From Rhizobium leucaenae USDA 9039 (GTDB taxonomy: Bacteria; Pseudomonadota; Alphaproteobacteria; Rhizobiales; Rhizobiaceae): 64,000 nucleotides of DNA. Made by a program: the position numbers and the translations under genes. Shown one piece after another: positions 43,877 to 53,119 of this stretch; position 1 is the stretch's first letter; each line of letters begins with the position of its first letter. The stretch covers positions 124,001-188,000 of the forward strand of contig NZ_AUFB01000007.1 of the NCBI RefSeq assembly GCF_000426285.1, read 5' to 3'. Under the pieces are notes generated by a model. It ran no database searches, was not told the origin of the DNA, and worked only from the letters and a program-made list of their open reading frames with translations.

Positions 43877-44500
43877 ATGAAAGCACTGCTGCTGATCGAC
43901 ATCCAGAACGGTTTCTGTCCCGGCGGCAATCTGCCGGTGCCAGATGGAGATCAGGTGGTGCCCGTCGCCAACAAACTCATCGGCAGCGGTAAATACGATA
44001 TAGTCCTTGCCTCACAGGACTGGCATCCCGCCGGCCACGGCAGCTTCGCCTCCGCTCCTGCCGGCAAAAAGCCTTTCGAAATGGGCATGCTTGCCGGCAA
44101 GCCGCAAATGATGTGGCCGGATCATTGCGTCCAGAATACCGAAGACGCCATGCTTCATCCGGAACTGAATGCCGACGGCATCGACTTCATCCAGCAGAAG
44201 GGCCAGAATCCGGCGGTCGACAGCTATTCCGCCTTTCGCGATAACGACCAGGCAGCCCTCACTGGGCTTGCTGCACATCTCAGGGCCGAAGGTGTCACCC
44301 AGCTCGACATTTGCGGGCTTGCGACAGATTACTGCGTCAAATTCTCGGCTCTGGACGCAGTCGAAATGCTGCCGGGCGTCACGGTTCGCTTTATTGCGGA
44401 CGCCAGCCGCGGCATCGATCCGACCGGCGTTGAGGCCGCGATCAACGAAATGCGGTCACGCGGCGTCGCCATCATCGACAGTAAAGAGGCACTTGCCTAA
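43877..44500 (+). CDS. pncA: Nicotinamidase
   Basis: The 207-residue hydrolase deamidates nicotinamide to nicotinate in NAD salvage. It has the catalytic Asp in LLIDIQNGFCPGGNL, the metal-binding SQDWHPAGHGSFAS, MWPDHCVQNTEDA, and the nucleophilic Cys in DICGLATDYCVKFSALDA. Length is typical. GGACAGG precedes the ATG at 43877. It may be cotranscribed with the next glycosyltransferase gene 36 bases on, but no functional link is evident. Confidence 0.95.
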   Translation: MKALLLIDIQNGFCPGGNLPVPDGDQVVPVANKLIGSGKYDIVLASQDWHPAGHGSFASAPAGKKPFEMGMLAGKPQMMWPDHCVQNTEDAMLHPELNADGIDFIQQKGQNPAVDSYSAFRDNDQAALTGLAAHLRAEGVTQLDICGLATDYCVKFSALDAVEMLPGVTVRFIADASRGIDPTGVEAAINEMRSRGVAIIDSKEALA

Positions 44501-44536
44501 AATTCCTCCTATCAGGCTAAACCTTCCCTAAAGAAA

Positions 44537-45667
44537 ATGGCGCAAACTATTGCCGGTATTGGAGATATCGGGACATTTTTCGTGCAGTCGATCACCATCA
44601 ACGGCCGTTTCCTCAGCCAGCCCCTGTCGGGCGTGCAGCGCTTTGCCCGCGAGCTGACACTGGCGCTCGACCGCAAGATCGCCGCCGGCGCCGTGCCTGC
44701 GGCGTTGAAGGGCCTCAACTGGCGGCTGGCCGTGCCGCGCGACACGCCTGTTGATATCGGGCTTTCGGCCATATCGGTCGACGCCTTCAGCTCCGGTCCA
44801 GGCCATGTCTGGGAACAGACGGCGCTGCTTGCCCATTCCCGCGGCGGCCGGCTGATCGGCTTCGGCGGCAGCGGTCCGCTGCTGCATCGCCGCCAGGCCG
44901 TGGTCATCCACGACGTGACGATCTTCCGCCATCCCCAATCCTTCAAGCGCAGCTATCGCCTGCTGCACGGTGCGCTCGGCTCGGTGCTGACCCGCACGGC
45001 GAAGATCGGCACCGTGTCTGAATTCTCGCGCAAGGAATTGGCGTCCGTCTTCCACGTGCCCACGGACGGCATCGATGTCGTCTACAACGCCGTCGATCAT
45101 TTCGCCGCCATCGAGCCGGATGAAGCGATCATTGAGCGCCTGGGTCTCAAAACGAGCGGCTTCTTCCTGCTGGTCGGCACGATGAAGCCGAACAAGAATC
45201 TCGATTTCGCCATCCGCGCCTTCGAAGCGCTCGGTGATCCCGGTCAGAAGCTGGTGGTTGTCGGCGGCACCGCGCCGACCGTGTTCAAATCGGACGGCCC
45301 TGAATCGAATGATCAGATGCTCTTCCCTGGACGATTGAGCGATGCGGAAGTCGCGGCCCTCGAGCGCCACGCCACCGCTTTCGTCTTCCCGAGCCTTTAT
45401 GAGGGTTTCGGCATACCGCCGCTGGAGGCGATGACGCAGGGCTGCCCGGTGCTCGCCGCCGATATCCCTGCGGTACGCGAAGCCTCCGGCACCGCCGCAC
45501 TCTATTTCGATCCAACGCGGCAGGATGAACTGGTTGCCGCCATGCGCCGGATCGCCGGCGACGAAGCATTGCGCGCAGACCTGCGGCAAAGGGGCCGCGA
45601 GAACGTCGCCCGTTTCTCCTGGGACCGCAGCGCCGACCGCGTACTGACCATGCTGGAAGATCTCTGA
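44537..45667 (+). CDS. Glycosyltransferase family 4 protein
   Basis: The 376-residue protein is a GT-B glycosyltransferase of the GT4 (WbaZ-like) kind: early NGRFLSQPLSGVQRFARELT, IHDVTIFRHPQSF, VSEFSRKELASVF, then the sugar-nucleotide half LLVGTMKPNKNLDFAIRAF and FVFPSLYEGFGIPPLEAMTQGCPVLAADIPAVREASGTAALYFDP. It adds a sugar to a polysaccharide or lipid-linked intermediate. It ends against a convergent flippase-like gene, suggesting a small exopolysaccharide locus. A GTG at 44582 is an alternative start nearer the conserved domain. Confidence 0.88.
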   Translation: MAQTIAGIGDIGTFFVQSITINGRFLSQPLSGVQRFARELTLALDRKIAAGAVPAALKGLNWRLAVPRDTPVDIGLSAISVDAFSSGPGHVWEQTALLAHSRGGRLIGFGGSGPLLHRRQAVVIHDVTIFRHPQSFKRSYRLLHGALGSVLTRTAKIGTVSEFSRKELASVFHVPTDGIDVVYNAVDHFAAIEPDEAIIERLGLKTSGFFLLVGTMKPNKNLDFAIRAFEALGDPGQKLVVVGGTAPTVFKSDGPESNDQMLFPGRLSDAEVAALERHATAFVFPSLYEGFGIPPLEAMTQGCPVLAADIPAVREASGTAALYFDPTRQDELVAAMRRIAGDEALRADLRQRGRENVARFSWDRSADRVLTMLEDL

Positions 45668-47065
45668 TTAGGATGCGGCCTCCCGGCGGAACATCTTGAC
45701 GAAATAGCTATAGAGACCCAGCAGACAAAAGGCAGCGCCGCCGGCCATTCCGGCGCCGACTGATACCCAGAGCGAATAATCGAACCCAGCGGTCGCCAGC
45801 ACCGGCACCGCCAGCCCGGCAGCGGACAGCGCGACCGGCTGCCAGACAAAATCGAAGGGAAGCGCCATGAGCACTTTCACGCCGACCGCCATCGCGAACA
45901 GCGCTCCGACCATGGCGCCGGCCATTAGTGCACCATCGCTGAAGAAAACGAGATAGCCGCCCGCCAAAGCGCCGGCATTGAGCAGTGCGCAATCTATGGC
46001 GGCCAGCAGAAAGATCGCCAGCAGCCGATGGCGCAGATGCGCTGGGGTCGGCAGCATGTTGAGCGTCAAGGCACGGCAGACCGACAGGCCGGTGACGAAC
46101 GGCGCCGCACTCAGAAAACCATCGCGCAAGCCCTGTGCAATAACGAAATGACCGACCGGCTGCAGCAGTGCGAAGATCCCTGCGGCCGTCATCAAAGTGA
46201 AACCCGTGAGAAGCGAATAGTAGCCGCCGAGCTGCCGCCGGAACGCCGCTGTTGCGCCCTCGCGGTCGTAGGTTGCGACCACATCGGGATATTGGATGGC
46301 CTGAAGAGCCGAGACGATGAGCACGAAAGGCCGCTGCAGCAGGTCGAGCGCCAGCAGCGCGCCCGCAGCCCCGCCGGCGCCCAATGCCGCCGTCAGGATC
46401 GATTTCAACCCAAGCGGCGCCAACAGCCCGATGACCGAGGCACCAGCCGCCACGCTGCCATAGACAAAATGCTTTCGCACCAGCGGCAGTTGGAAACCGG
46501 CCGCCTCTCTCAGGCTGTTGCGGGTCAGGAACATTGCGAGCGCGCTATAGGCGACATACCCGGCAAGCAGACCGGCCACCGCATAGGCAAAACTCGGCAT
46601 TATCGCCGCGCCGCCAAGCGTGCCGACCGCCAGAATGGTGGCCCGTGAGCCCTGCAAGCGCGAGAAGGCGCGAAACTCCTGGCGGAAGCGCAGCATGGTC
46701 AGATGCAGGTCGCTGCCGCCCTGAAAGATCGCAACCAGCCCGCCGAGCACCGCGATCTCCTTCGGCACGGCGAAGAAGGTCGATGCAAGGGCAGCCAGGA
46801 TGCAGATCACAGAGCAAGTGGCGAATTCGACGGTTAGAGCCGTACGCTCCGCTGCCTCGCTGCCCGGCGCCTGACCGGGATAGAAGCGGCTGCAGGCAAA
46901 ACGCACCCATTCGAAACAGAAAATCGCCGCAAATTGGCTGATGGAGATGAACAACGAATAAGCGGCATAATCCGCCGGCAACAGTAAATGCGCGACGGCG
47001 ATCAGCAGCCCGAAAGCCACCGCCGCCTGATAAAAATATGCCGCCAATGCTATGATCTTTGCCAT
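45668..47065 (-). CDS. Polysaccharide flippase-like membrane protein
   Basis: The 465-residue protein has 12-14 hydrophobic segments in the pattern of MOP-superfamily (Wzx-like) transporters, beginning ALAAYFYQAAVAFGLLIAVAHLLLPADYAAYSLF. Recognition rests on topology and this opening rather than on a strict motif, so it could be another kind of polysaccharide membrane protein. It is convergent with the glycosyltransferase gene, with adjoining stops. The ATG at 47065 is the likely start; a TTG at 47083 is also in frame. Confidence 0.7.
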   Translation of the reverse strand: MAKIIALAAYFYQAAVAFGLLIAVAHLLLPADYAAYSLFISISQFAAIFCFEWVRFACSRFYPGQAPGSEAAERTALTVEFATCSVICILAALASTFFAVPKEIAVLGGLVAIFQGGSDLHLTMLRFRQEFRAFSRLQGSRATILAVGTLGGAAIMPSFAYAVAGLLAGYVAYSALAMFLTRNSLREAAGFQLPLVRKHFVYGSVAAGASVIGLLAPLGLKSILTAALGAGGAAGALLALDLLQRPFVLIVSALQAIQYPDVVATYDREGATAAFRRQLGGYYSLLTGFTLMTAAGIFALLQPVGHFVIAQGLRDGFLSAAPFVTGLSVCRALTLNMLPTPAHLRHRLLAIFLLAAIDCALLNAGALAGGYLVFFSDGALMAGAMVGALFAMAVGVKVLMALPFDFVWQPVALSAAGLAVPVLATAGFDYSLWVSVGAGMAGGAAFCLLGLYSYFVKMFRREAAS

Positions 47066-47248
47066 GCCGGCAGCTAACAGCAAAAAGCTGAGAAAAGCGC
47101 TAAGCTATATGCGCAACATATAATGGACTTGGGCTGTAGGGGCCTCGCGTGAATTGCCTTTTTGCACCGCACACGTTAGAAGAACCCGCGAAATCAAAGG
47201 GGAGACGGAAGGGCGTTGGGCGGCGCCGGTCCGTGGAGGAGCGTCAGC

Positions 47249-48124
47249 ATGGAAACCATCAGCACAATAGCCGCATTGCGCGAGCGCCTTTCCGCTTATC
47301 GCAAGACAGGGAAAAGTATCGGCCTGGTGCCAACCATGGGCTATCTGCACGCCGGCCACGTGGAGTTGGTTGCCCGCGCCAGGGCCGAAAATGAGATCGT
47401 CGTCGTATCGATCTTCGTCAATCCCCTGCAATTCGGCGCCAACGAGGATCTTGGAAAATATCCGCGCGATCTGGAGCGCGACAGCGCCATGCTGCGCGCT
47501 GCCAAGGTCGACTTCCTCTTCGCTCCGACTGTGGCCGACATGTATCCGCGCCCGATGGAAACGGTAGTCGATGTCCCAAAGCTCGGCGTGGAATTGGAGG
47601 GCGCGGTTCGCCCCGGTCATTTCGCCGGCGTCGCCACGGTCGTCACCAAGCTTTTCAACATCGTGCAACCCGACAGCGCCTATTTCGGCGAGAAAGACTA
47701 TCAGCAGGTGGCGATCATCCGCCGCATGGCGGACGATCTGGCTCAGCCGGTCCGCATCGTACCCGTGCCGACTGTGCGCGATGCCGACGGTTTGGCGCTG
47801 TCTTCGCGCAACGTCTACCTCTCGAAGCAAGAGCGCGCCGCCGCCGTCATCGTGCCGAAAGCGCTGGCCGAGGCTGAACGGCTCTACGCGGAAGGCGCCG
47901 ACGATCCAGCCGCTTTTGAGGCAGCGCTGCGCGCCTTCATCGCCAACGAGCCGTTGGCGACGCCCGAAGTCGCCGCCGTCCGCCATCCTGATACCCTGGA
48001 GCCGCTGACGAGACTGCAGGGACAGCCTATCCTCGTCGCCCTCTTCGTCCGCATCGGCACCACCCGCCTGCTCGACAACCGCGTCATTGGCCTCACGCAG
48101 GCCGCCAGCGACAAGGCCGCCTGA
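47249..48124 (+). CDS. panC: Pantothenate synthetase
   Basis: The 291-residue enzyme joins pantoate and beta-alanine using ATP. It has the HxGH nucleotide motif in [77 protein letters not shown], and [24 protein letters not shown] precedes the ATG at 47249. panB starts two bases after its stop. Confidence 0.97.
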   Translation: METISTIAALRERLSAYRKTGKSIGLVPTMGYLHAGHVELVARARAENEIVVVSIFVNPLQFGANEDLGKYPRDLERDSAMLRAAKVDFLFAPTVADMYPRPMETVVDVPKLGVELEGAVRPGHFAGVATVVTKLFNIVQPDSAYFGEKDYQQVAIIRRMADDLAQPVRIVPVPTVRDADGLALSSRNVYLSKQERAAAVIVPKALAEAERLYAEGADDPAAFEAALRAFIANEPLATPEVAAVRHPDTLEPLTRLQGQPILVALFVRIGTTRLLDNRVIGLTQAASDKAA

Positions 48125-48125
48125 A

Positions 48126-48947
48126 ATGAGCACGATCGGACAGCCTAAGCGCACAACACCCGCCCAGATCCAGGCGATGAAGGGCACGCGCCCGATCGTC
48201 AGCCTCACGGCCTATACGACGCCGGTCGCCCGGCTTCTCGACCCGCATTGCGACCTGCTTCTCGTCGGCGATTCCCTCGGCATGGTCCTCTACGGCATGG
48301 AAACGACGGTCGGGGTCACCCTGGAGATGATGATCGCCCATGGCCAAGGCGTCATGCGCGGCGCCCAAAAGGCCTGCGTCATCGTCGACCTGCCCTTCGG
48401 TTCCTACCAGGAATCGAAGGAACAGGCCTTTCGCAATGCGGCACGCATTTTGAAAGAAACCGGCTGCAACGGCGTCAAGCTGGAGGGTGGCGAAGAAATG
48501 GCCGAGACCGTTGCCTTCCTTACTAACCGTGGCGTGCCGGTCTTTGGCCATATCGGATTGATGCCGCAACTGATCAACACCACAGGCGGCTATCGCTCAC
48601 TCGGTCGCTCGGACAAGGAAGCCGATAAGATCCGGCAAGACGCGAAAGCGATCGCCGAGGCCGGCGCCTTCGCCATCGTCGTCGAGGGAACGGTCGAGCC
48701 GCTTGCCCGAGAGATCACCCAGTCGATTGCCGTCCCCACCATCGGCATCGGCGCGTCGGCGGCCTGTGACGGCCAGATCCTCGTCTCGGACGATATGCTC
48801 GGCCTCTTCAACGATTTCAAACCCCGCTTCGTGAAGCATTTTGCCGAGCTGGCGCCGACCATTTCCAAGGCGGCGGAAGCCTATGCGGAGGAAGTGAAGG
48901 CGCGGACGTTCCCAGGTCCGGAGCATACGTTCCAGGTGAAAAAGTAG
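48126..48947 (+). CDS. panB: 3-methyl-2-oxobutanoate hydroxymethyltransferase
   Basis: The 273-residue enzyme adds a hydroxymethyl group from methylene-tetrahydrofolate to ketoisovalerate, the first committed step to pantothenate. It shows [83 protein letters not shown] and [25 protein letters not shown]. It forms an operon with panC. Confidence 0.97.
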   Translation: MSTIGQPKRTTPAQIQAMKGTRPIVSLTAYTTPVARLLDPHCDLLLVGDSLGMVLYGMETTVGVTLEMMIAHGQGVMRGAQKACVIVDLPFGSYQESKEQAFRNAARILKETGCNGVKLEGGEEMAETVAFLTNRGVPVFGHIGLMPQLINTTGGYRSLGRSDKEADKIRQDAKAIAEAGAFAIVVEGTVEPLAREITQSIAVPTIGIGASAACDGQILVSDDMLGLFNDFKPRFVKHFAELAPTISKAAEAYAEEVKARTFPGPEHTFQVKK

Positions 48948-48999
48948 CGAGACAAGTTACTGGTCGTCAGACGCGCGCTGCTCAACCGGCCGCTATTGC

Positions 49000-49269
49000 T
49001 CACCGCCTCCCCGGCTGTGAATGGTTTACTGCTTCCTTTTCCAGCAAATAGATCGCCTCGCCAAAATCCTCCATCTTCGTCATCAGCGCCGCATGGGCGT
49101 CGCGCAGGCCCTGATTGTAGAAATGCGGCCCGATCTCGGTCGTGAAAAAATCGAGCAGGAATTCCGCCGGCAATGCGCCGATCGTCTGGTCGAGTTCATC
49201 GGAGAAATATTGCTGAAGGCGGCCGACGATCGCGGCTTTTTCCTCTTTCGAAAAGGCAATCTTTTTCAT
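49000..49269 (-). CDS. DUF2164-family protein
   Basis: The 89-residue protein (MKKIAFSKEEKAAIVGRLQQYFSDELDQTIGALPAEFLLDFFTTEIGPHFYNQGLRDA) matches DUF2164, a small cytoplasmic family without known function. Length is typical. It stands alone, convergent with panB and divergent from azlC. Confidence 0.85.
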   Translation of the reverse strand: MKKIAFSKEEKAAIVGRLQQYFSDELDQTIGALPAEFLLDFFTTEIGPHFYNQGLRDAHAALMTKMEDFGEAIYLLEKEAVNHSQPGRR

Positions 49270-49409
49270 CTATGATACCCCGGTGTTTTACGAGCAAATC
49301 CAATCGGCTAGATCAACGAAATCAATTGTCCTATCAAGGAAATTGAATTGCCGACACTCCGCCCGCAGCTTACAGCTCCATCAGTTTTCCATAAAGGACA
49401 GAGCGGGCC

Positions 49410-50132
49410 ATGAGTCGCGCGGATTTTTTTGAAGGCTTGAAGGGCGGTATCCCGATCGGCCTCGCGGCCGCGCCGTTCGGCGCATTGTTCGGGGCCTTGG
49501 CGAGCGATCAGGGCATGTCGCTCGGCGAACTCACCCTGATGAGCGGTACCGTCTATGCCGGCGCCAGCCAGATGGTGGGCATCGATCTATTTGGCCATAA
49601 TGTTCAGGCGTGGCTGATCGTTCTGTCGATCCTGGCGGTCAATTTCCGCCATGTGCTCTATTCGGCCGCGATCGCCCGTTACATCAGGCGCTTCTCGCCC
49701 GTCGAAAAATTCTTCACCTTCTTCCTGCTGGTCGATCCGCAATTTGCCGAAACGATCAAGCGCGCCGAAAGCGGCAAGCCGGTCACCTTTGCCTGGTACT
49801 TCGGTTTCGCTGCGATGATCTACGTTCCCTGGGTGCTGATCAGCCTCGTCGGCGGCATGCTTGGCAGTCTGGTCGGCGATCCCAAGACGATCGGTCTCGA
49901 TATTTTGCTGCCGATCTATTTCCTCGGCATCGTCATCGGTTTCCGCAAACGCGACAATTTCCTGCCGGTGGTCATTGCCAGCACCGCCGCCTCGGCCATC
50001 GCCTATCGCTATGTCGGTTCGCCCTGGCATGTCAGCATCGGCGCCTTTGCCGGTGTTGCCCTCGCTGCCATGCTGCCGCCGGTCAGATCGAACCGAAAAC
50101 CCGACCTCGCAACCGAAAATCACGAGGTCTGA
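49410..50132 (+). CDS. azlC: AzlC-family branched-chain amino acid exporter, large subunit
   Basis: The 240-residue membrane protein has the AzlC opening GLKGGIPIGLAAAPFGALFGALASDQGMSLGELTLMSGTVYAGASQMVGIDLF, and NFRHVLYSAAIARYIRRFSP. Together with AzlD it exports branched-chain amino acids such as leucine and valine. It has about six hydrophobic segments. azlD starts two bases after its stop. Confidence 0.9.
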   Translation: MSRADFFEGLKGGIPIGLAAAPFGALFGALASDQGMSLGELTLMSGTVYAGASQMVGIDLFGHNVQAWLIVLSILAVNFRHVLYSAAIARYIRRFSPVEKFFTFFLLVDPQFAETIKRAESGKPVTFAWYFGFAAMIYVPWVLISLVGGMLGSLVGDPKTIGLDILLPIYFLGIVIGFRKRDNFLPVVIASTAASAIAYRYVGSPWHVSIGAFAGVALAAMLPPVRSNRKPDLATENHEV

Positions 50133-50134
50133 CC

Positions 50135-50446
50135 ATGACCGATTTCGATCCGCATATGGTTCTGCTGATTTTCGCTGCCGCCGTCGTCACCTTTCTCACG
50201 CGCATTAGCGGCTACATCCTCATTACTAAGATGACCCGCATTCCTCCCCGCGTCGAAGCGGCGCTGAACGCGGTGCCGGCCGCCGTCCTCACCACACTCG
50301 TCGCACCGGCCTTTTTTATCGGCGGCTGGGATACGAAGGTGGCGATGGCCGTGGCGATGCTGGTAGGCTTGCGCTTTTCGGCGACGTTCATGCTCATCGC
50401 CGGTTGGGTGGTCGTAATGGTCTGGAGACATTTCCTCGGCGTTTAG
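50135..50446 (+). CDS. azlD: AzlD-family exporter, small subunit
   Basis: The 103-residue protein has three to four membrane helices (VLLIFAAAVVTFLTRISGYIL, AALNAVPAAVLTTLVAPAFFIGG, VAMAVAMLVGLRFSATFMLIAGWVVVMVW). The AVPAAVLTTLVAP motif fits AzlD. It is the partner of AzlC, immediately upstream. A palindromic repeat follows the stop. Confidence 0.88.
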   Translation: MTDFDPHMVLLIFAAAVVTFLTRISGYILITKMTRIPPRVEAALNAVPAAVLTTLVAPAFFIGGWDTKVAMAVAMLVGLRFSATFMLIAGWVVVMVWRHFLGV

Positions 50447-50449
50447 CTA

Positions 50450-50591
50450 CCTTCTCTCCGACGGAGAGAAGGATGCCCGAAGGTTGAGGGGGCGTTGCAC
50501 CGTAAGGCTGCCCTGAGATAGCTACGGAATAGAAATGCCGGCCCCCTCATCCGCCCCTTTCGAGGCACCTTCTCCCCGCCGGGGAGAGGTA
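50450..50591. repeat. RIME-like palindromic mosaic element
   Basis: Nested inverted repeats fill the gap between azlD and the aminopeptidase gene: a perfect 10-bp hairpin at 50450-50472, TGAGGGGGC near 50485 pairing with GCCCCCTCA at 50541-50549, and a hairpin ACCTTCTCCCCG/CCGGGGAGAGGT at 50568-50591. I recall this GAGGGGGC plus CTTCTCCCC arrangement as typical of Rhizobium intergenic mosaic elements. A related copy lies at 63888-63942. Confidence 0.65.
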
Positions 50592-50597
50592 AGACCC

Positions 50598-52433
50598 TCA
50601 GTGACTTAGTTCCAGAGTCGCGTTCTCCAGCCAGGTGCGGAGATCCCCGTCATGGATCAGCGGCATCAACGCTTCACGGGTTTTGGCGTGATAATCGTTC
50701 AGCCATTGCAATTCGTCGCGGGTCAGCAGTTCCGGCAGAACCAGGCTACGGTCGATCGGGCAGAAGGTCAGCGTTTCAAAGCCGAGCATCGGCATGTCGC
50801 CACCTTCGATCTCCTCCGGATCGCGAATGTAGATCAGGTTCTCGATGCGGATGCCGAAATGGCCGGGGCGATAGTAGCCTGGTTCGTTCGACAGAATCAT
50901 GCCGGGCAACAGCTCCTGCGTCGATAGCCGCGAGATACGCTGCGGACCCTCATGCACGGAAAGGTACGAGCCAACACCGTGGCCGGTGCCGTGGGCGAAA
51001 TCCACACCGGCTTTCCAGAGCGCGATACGCGCCAGCGGATCGAGATCGCAGCCGCGCGAGCCCTTGGGGAAACGCGCCGTGCTGATGGCGATCATGCCTT
51101 TCAACACCAGCGTGAACAGGCGCTTCTGCTCCTCGGAAACAGCACCAATGCCCACGGTGCGGGTAATGTCGGTGGTGCCGTTGATATATTGAGCACCGGA
51201 ATCGATCAGAAACAGCTCGCCGGCCTGGATCAGCCGATCGCTCGCCGTCGTGACGCGATAGTGCATGATCGCCGCGTGTTCGCCCGCACCAGCGATGGTG
51301 TCGAAGGAGATATCCTTGAGCGGGTTCTGCATGCTCTGACCGACGCGCGCGCGGCTCGCCTCCAGCCGCTCGGCGGCAGCGATTTCCGTGACCGTGCCCG
51401 GCTTGCTAGTCTCCAGCCAATAGAGGAATTCGACCATAGCGGCGCCGTCCTGCAGATGGGCGGCGGCCGACCCATTGATTTCGGCGGCATTCTTGCGCGC
51501 CCGCGGCAGCCGGGCCGGATCGGTGCTCTCCACCACCTCGCCGCCCTCACGGCGGATGAGGTCGGTCAGCGCATAGGAGGCGAGATCGGGATCGACGAGA
51601 ATGCGTCCGCCATTTGCAGAGGCGGCAGCCAATTGCTTGCCGAGATCGGCAGGCGGCAATTGTCTGCAGATCTGCGCCAGATAGGCCTCCGCCTCGACCT
51701 TAGTCTTGCGCTTGTCAAGGAAGAGCTCCGCTTCACCCTCCGCATAGATGATGGCGCGGGCCAGAGGATGCGGCGTATGCGGCACGTCGTTGCCGCGAAT
51801 ATTGAAGATCCAGGCGACTGAAGACGGATCGGTGATCAATGCGGCTTTCCGCTTCTTGGCCTTCAGATCGGCCGCGATTGCTGTCAGCTTGTCCTTGGCG
51901 AGAACACCAGCCTGCGCGATATCCTGGATAATAACGGCGCCCAGCGGTTCGGCCGGCCGGTCGCTCCAGAGCTTGTCGAGCGGATTGTGCGGCAGGAAGA
52001 CAAGCTTACCTCCGATTTCCGCCAGCGCCTTTTCCAGCCGCCGGACTTCGGCGCCGGTATGCAGCCACGGATCGACGCCGAGTCTGAAGCCCTTGGGCGC
52101 ATGCCGCGGCAGCCAGACATGCGGCGGCTCGTCGACCAGATCGCCGCCGGTGAAGACCGATCCGTCCACTTGCTCGGCAAGCTGCGTCACATAGCGGCCG
52201 TCGACGAAGACCACGGCTTGCGACTGTGTCACAAGCGCAACACCCGCAGAGCCAGTGAATCCGGTCAACCAGGCCAGACGCTCCGAGCACTTGGGCACAT
52301 ACTCGCCCTGATATTCATCGGCACGGGGCACGAGGAAGCCGTCAATGCCGAGATCGCTGAAGGCGGCCCGCAGACCGGTGACGCGCTCGCGGCCGAATTG
52401 CGGGGTGGAAGTGACGTCGAAAGACTGGAACAT
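50598..52433 (-). CDS. Xaa-Pro aminopeptidase (aminopeptidase P family)
   Basis: The 611-residue metallopeptidase removes N-terminal residues preceding proline. It has two N-terminal creatinase-like domains and a C-terminal pita-bread domain with the two-metal ligands: LIDSGAQYINGTTDITRTVGIG (two Asp), FAHGTGHGVGSYLSVHEGP (His), SNEPGYY (Glu) and a final Glu in RIENLIYIRD-...LGFETLTFCPID. The length and three-domain form match eukaryote-like APP1 rather than the short PepP. It is monocistronic. Confidence 0.92.
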   Translation of the reverse strand: MFQSFDVTSTPQFGRERVTGLRAAFSDLGIDGFLVPRADEYQGEYVPKCSERLAWLTGFTGSAGVALVTQSQAVVFVDGRYVTQLAEQVDGSVFTGGDLVDEPPHVWLPRHAPKGFRLGVDPWLHTGAEVRRLEKALAEIGGKLVFLPHNPLDKLWSDRPAEPLGAVIIQDIAQAGVLAKDKLTAIAADLKAKKRKAALITDPSSVAWIFNIRGNDVPHTPHPLARAIIYAEGEAELFLDKRKTKVEAEAYLAQICRQLPPADLGKQLAAASANGGRILVDPDLASYALTDLIRREGGEVVESTDPARLPRARKNAAEINGSAAAHLQDGAAMVEFLYWLETSKPGTVTEIAAAERLEASRARVGQSMQNPLKDISFDTIAGAGEHAAIMHYRVTTASDRLIQAGELFLIDSGAQYINGTTDITRTVGIGAVSEEQKRLFTLVLKGMIAISTARFPKGSRGCDLDPLARIALWKAGVDFAHGTGHGVGSYLSVHEGPQRISRLSTQELLPGMILSNEPGYYRPGHFGIRIENLIYIRDPEEIEGGDMPMLGFETLTFCPIDRSLVLPELLTRDELQWLNDYHAKTREALMPLIHDGDLRTWLENATLELSH

Positions 52434-52765
52434 GGCTTAATCCGAATATGACCCGAGAATCCGCGAAACTGAGCGGCGACAGCATGTTAGAGCATGAGCC
52501 CGAGAAGTGTGAAACAATTTTCGGGCCAGATTGTGTACTATTGATCCGAGAGGAGTTCAGATCGACGCCCTTAGGGTGAGAGAATCGGGCGTTAACGAAT
52601 TCGCCCATTTCGTGAGCAGGCGGGATGAATTGTGACATCATCACGACGCGCAATATGCATCAACTGCATAGCTCCCATGAAGCATGCCCCCTGCCACGCG
52701 AAAAGGCGAGTCGCTATATGGAGCGCATCAAACGGGGTTCACGGCGAACCCACTCGAAAAGGACT
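52434..52765. other. Intergenic region with a degenerate palindromic repeat
   Basis: This stretch holds the aminopeptidase promoter region and the upstream region of the small ORF at 52766. AGAGCATG followed by CCCGAGAA (52499-52506) pairing with TTTTCGGG (52518-52525, one G-U) resembles a weathered copy of a palindromic repeat I recall as common in Rhizobium. TTGTGA at 52630 with ATATGC 17 bases later is a weak promoter candidate. No other gene is evident. Confidence 0.45.
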
Positions 52766-52912
52766 ATGAAAATGCCAATCTCTCGCTCCGTATATGTTAG
52801 CCCGGCGCTGGCAGGTGAGCGTCGCACCGTACGTCACTCCATCGGCGCACTTCGTCAGCTCGAAGTCGAAACGTCGAAGGCAATCGGCGCAAACCGTGGC
52901 GGTCGCCACTAA
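52766..52912 (+). CDS. Small protein of unknown function
   Basis: A 48-codon frame begins MKMPISRSVYVSPALAGERR and ends KAIGANRGGRH. It is basic, Arg-rich and without a membrane segment. AAAGGA lies just upstream of the ATG at 52766, and third-position GC is high as in neighbouring genes. I do not recognise a family. The hairpin-rich RNA candidate follows directly, so the two may be one transcript. The larger in-frame extension to 52625 lacks a ribosome binding site. Confidence 0.45.
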   Translation: MKMPISRSVYVSPALAGERRTVRHSIGALRQLEVETSKAIGANRGGRH

Positions 52913-52940
52913 CGATCACAAGACTACGCGTTCGTATTGG

Positions 52941-53080
52941 ATCGCGGTCCGGAACTCCTCCTCCCTCTCCGGATCGAGACCTGAACGGTAGAGCCCGCTT
53001 GAGCACTCCTCCACACGCTCGCGGGCAGGATCGGTCAAATACCGATCTGCAAGGCGGTGCCTCGGCACCGCCTTTTGCAT
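52941..53080 (+). ncRNA. Candidate small RNA with two anti-Shine-Dalgarno hairpin loops
   Basis: Four hairpins follow one another: 52946-52975 (8-bp stem, 14-base loop containing CTCCTCCCTC), 52993-53026 (GCCCGC/GCGGGC plus GAGC/GCTC, 12-base loop containing CTCCTCC), 53029-53047 (7-bp stem), and the terminator 53051-53074 followed by TTTT. Both large loops expose CUCCUCC, complementary to Shine-Dalgarno sequences. This architecture resembles the rhizobial alpha-r14 (NfeR1) and 'cuckoo' small RNAs. Such RNAs usually block translation of several mRNAs. No clear promoter is visible directly upstream; processing from the small-ORF mRNA is possible. Confidence 0.7.
53051..53080 (+). terminator. 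Strong intrinsic terminator of the small RNA
   Basis: AAGGCGGTGCC (53051-53061) pairs with GGCACCGCCTT (53064-53074) and T-rich sequence follows to 53082. It ends the small-RNA transcript and lies about 40 bases from the end of the convergent prmA gene. Confidence 0.85.
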
Positions 53081-53119
53081 TTTACGCCCAAAGTCCCCTC
53101 TCCCGAGGGGTAAAGGATT

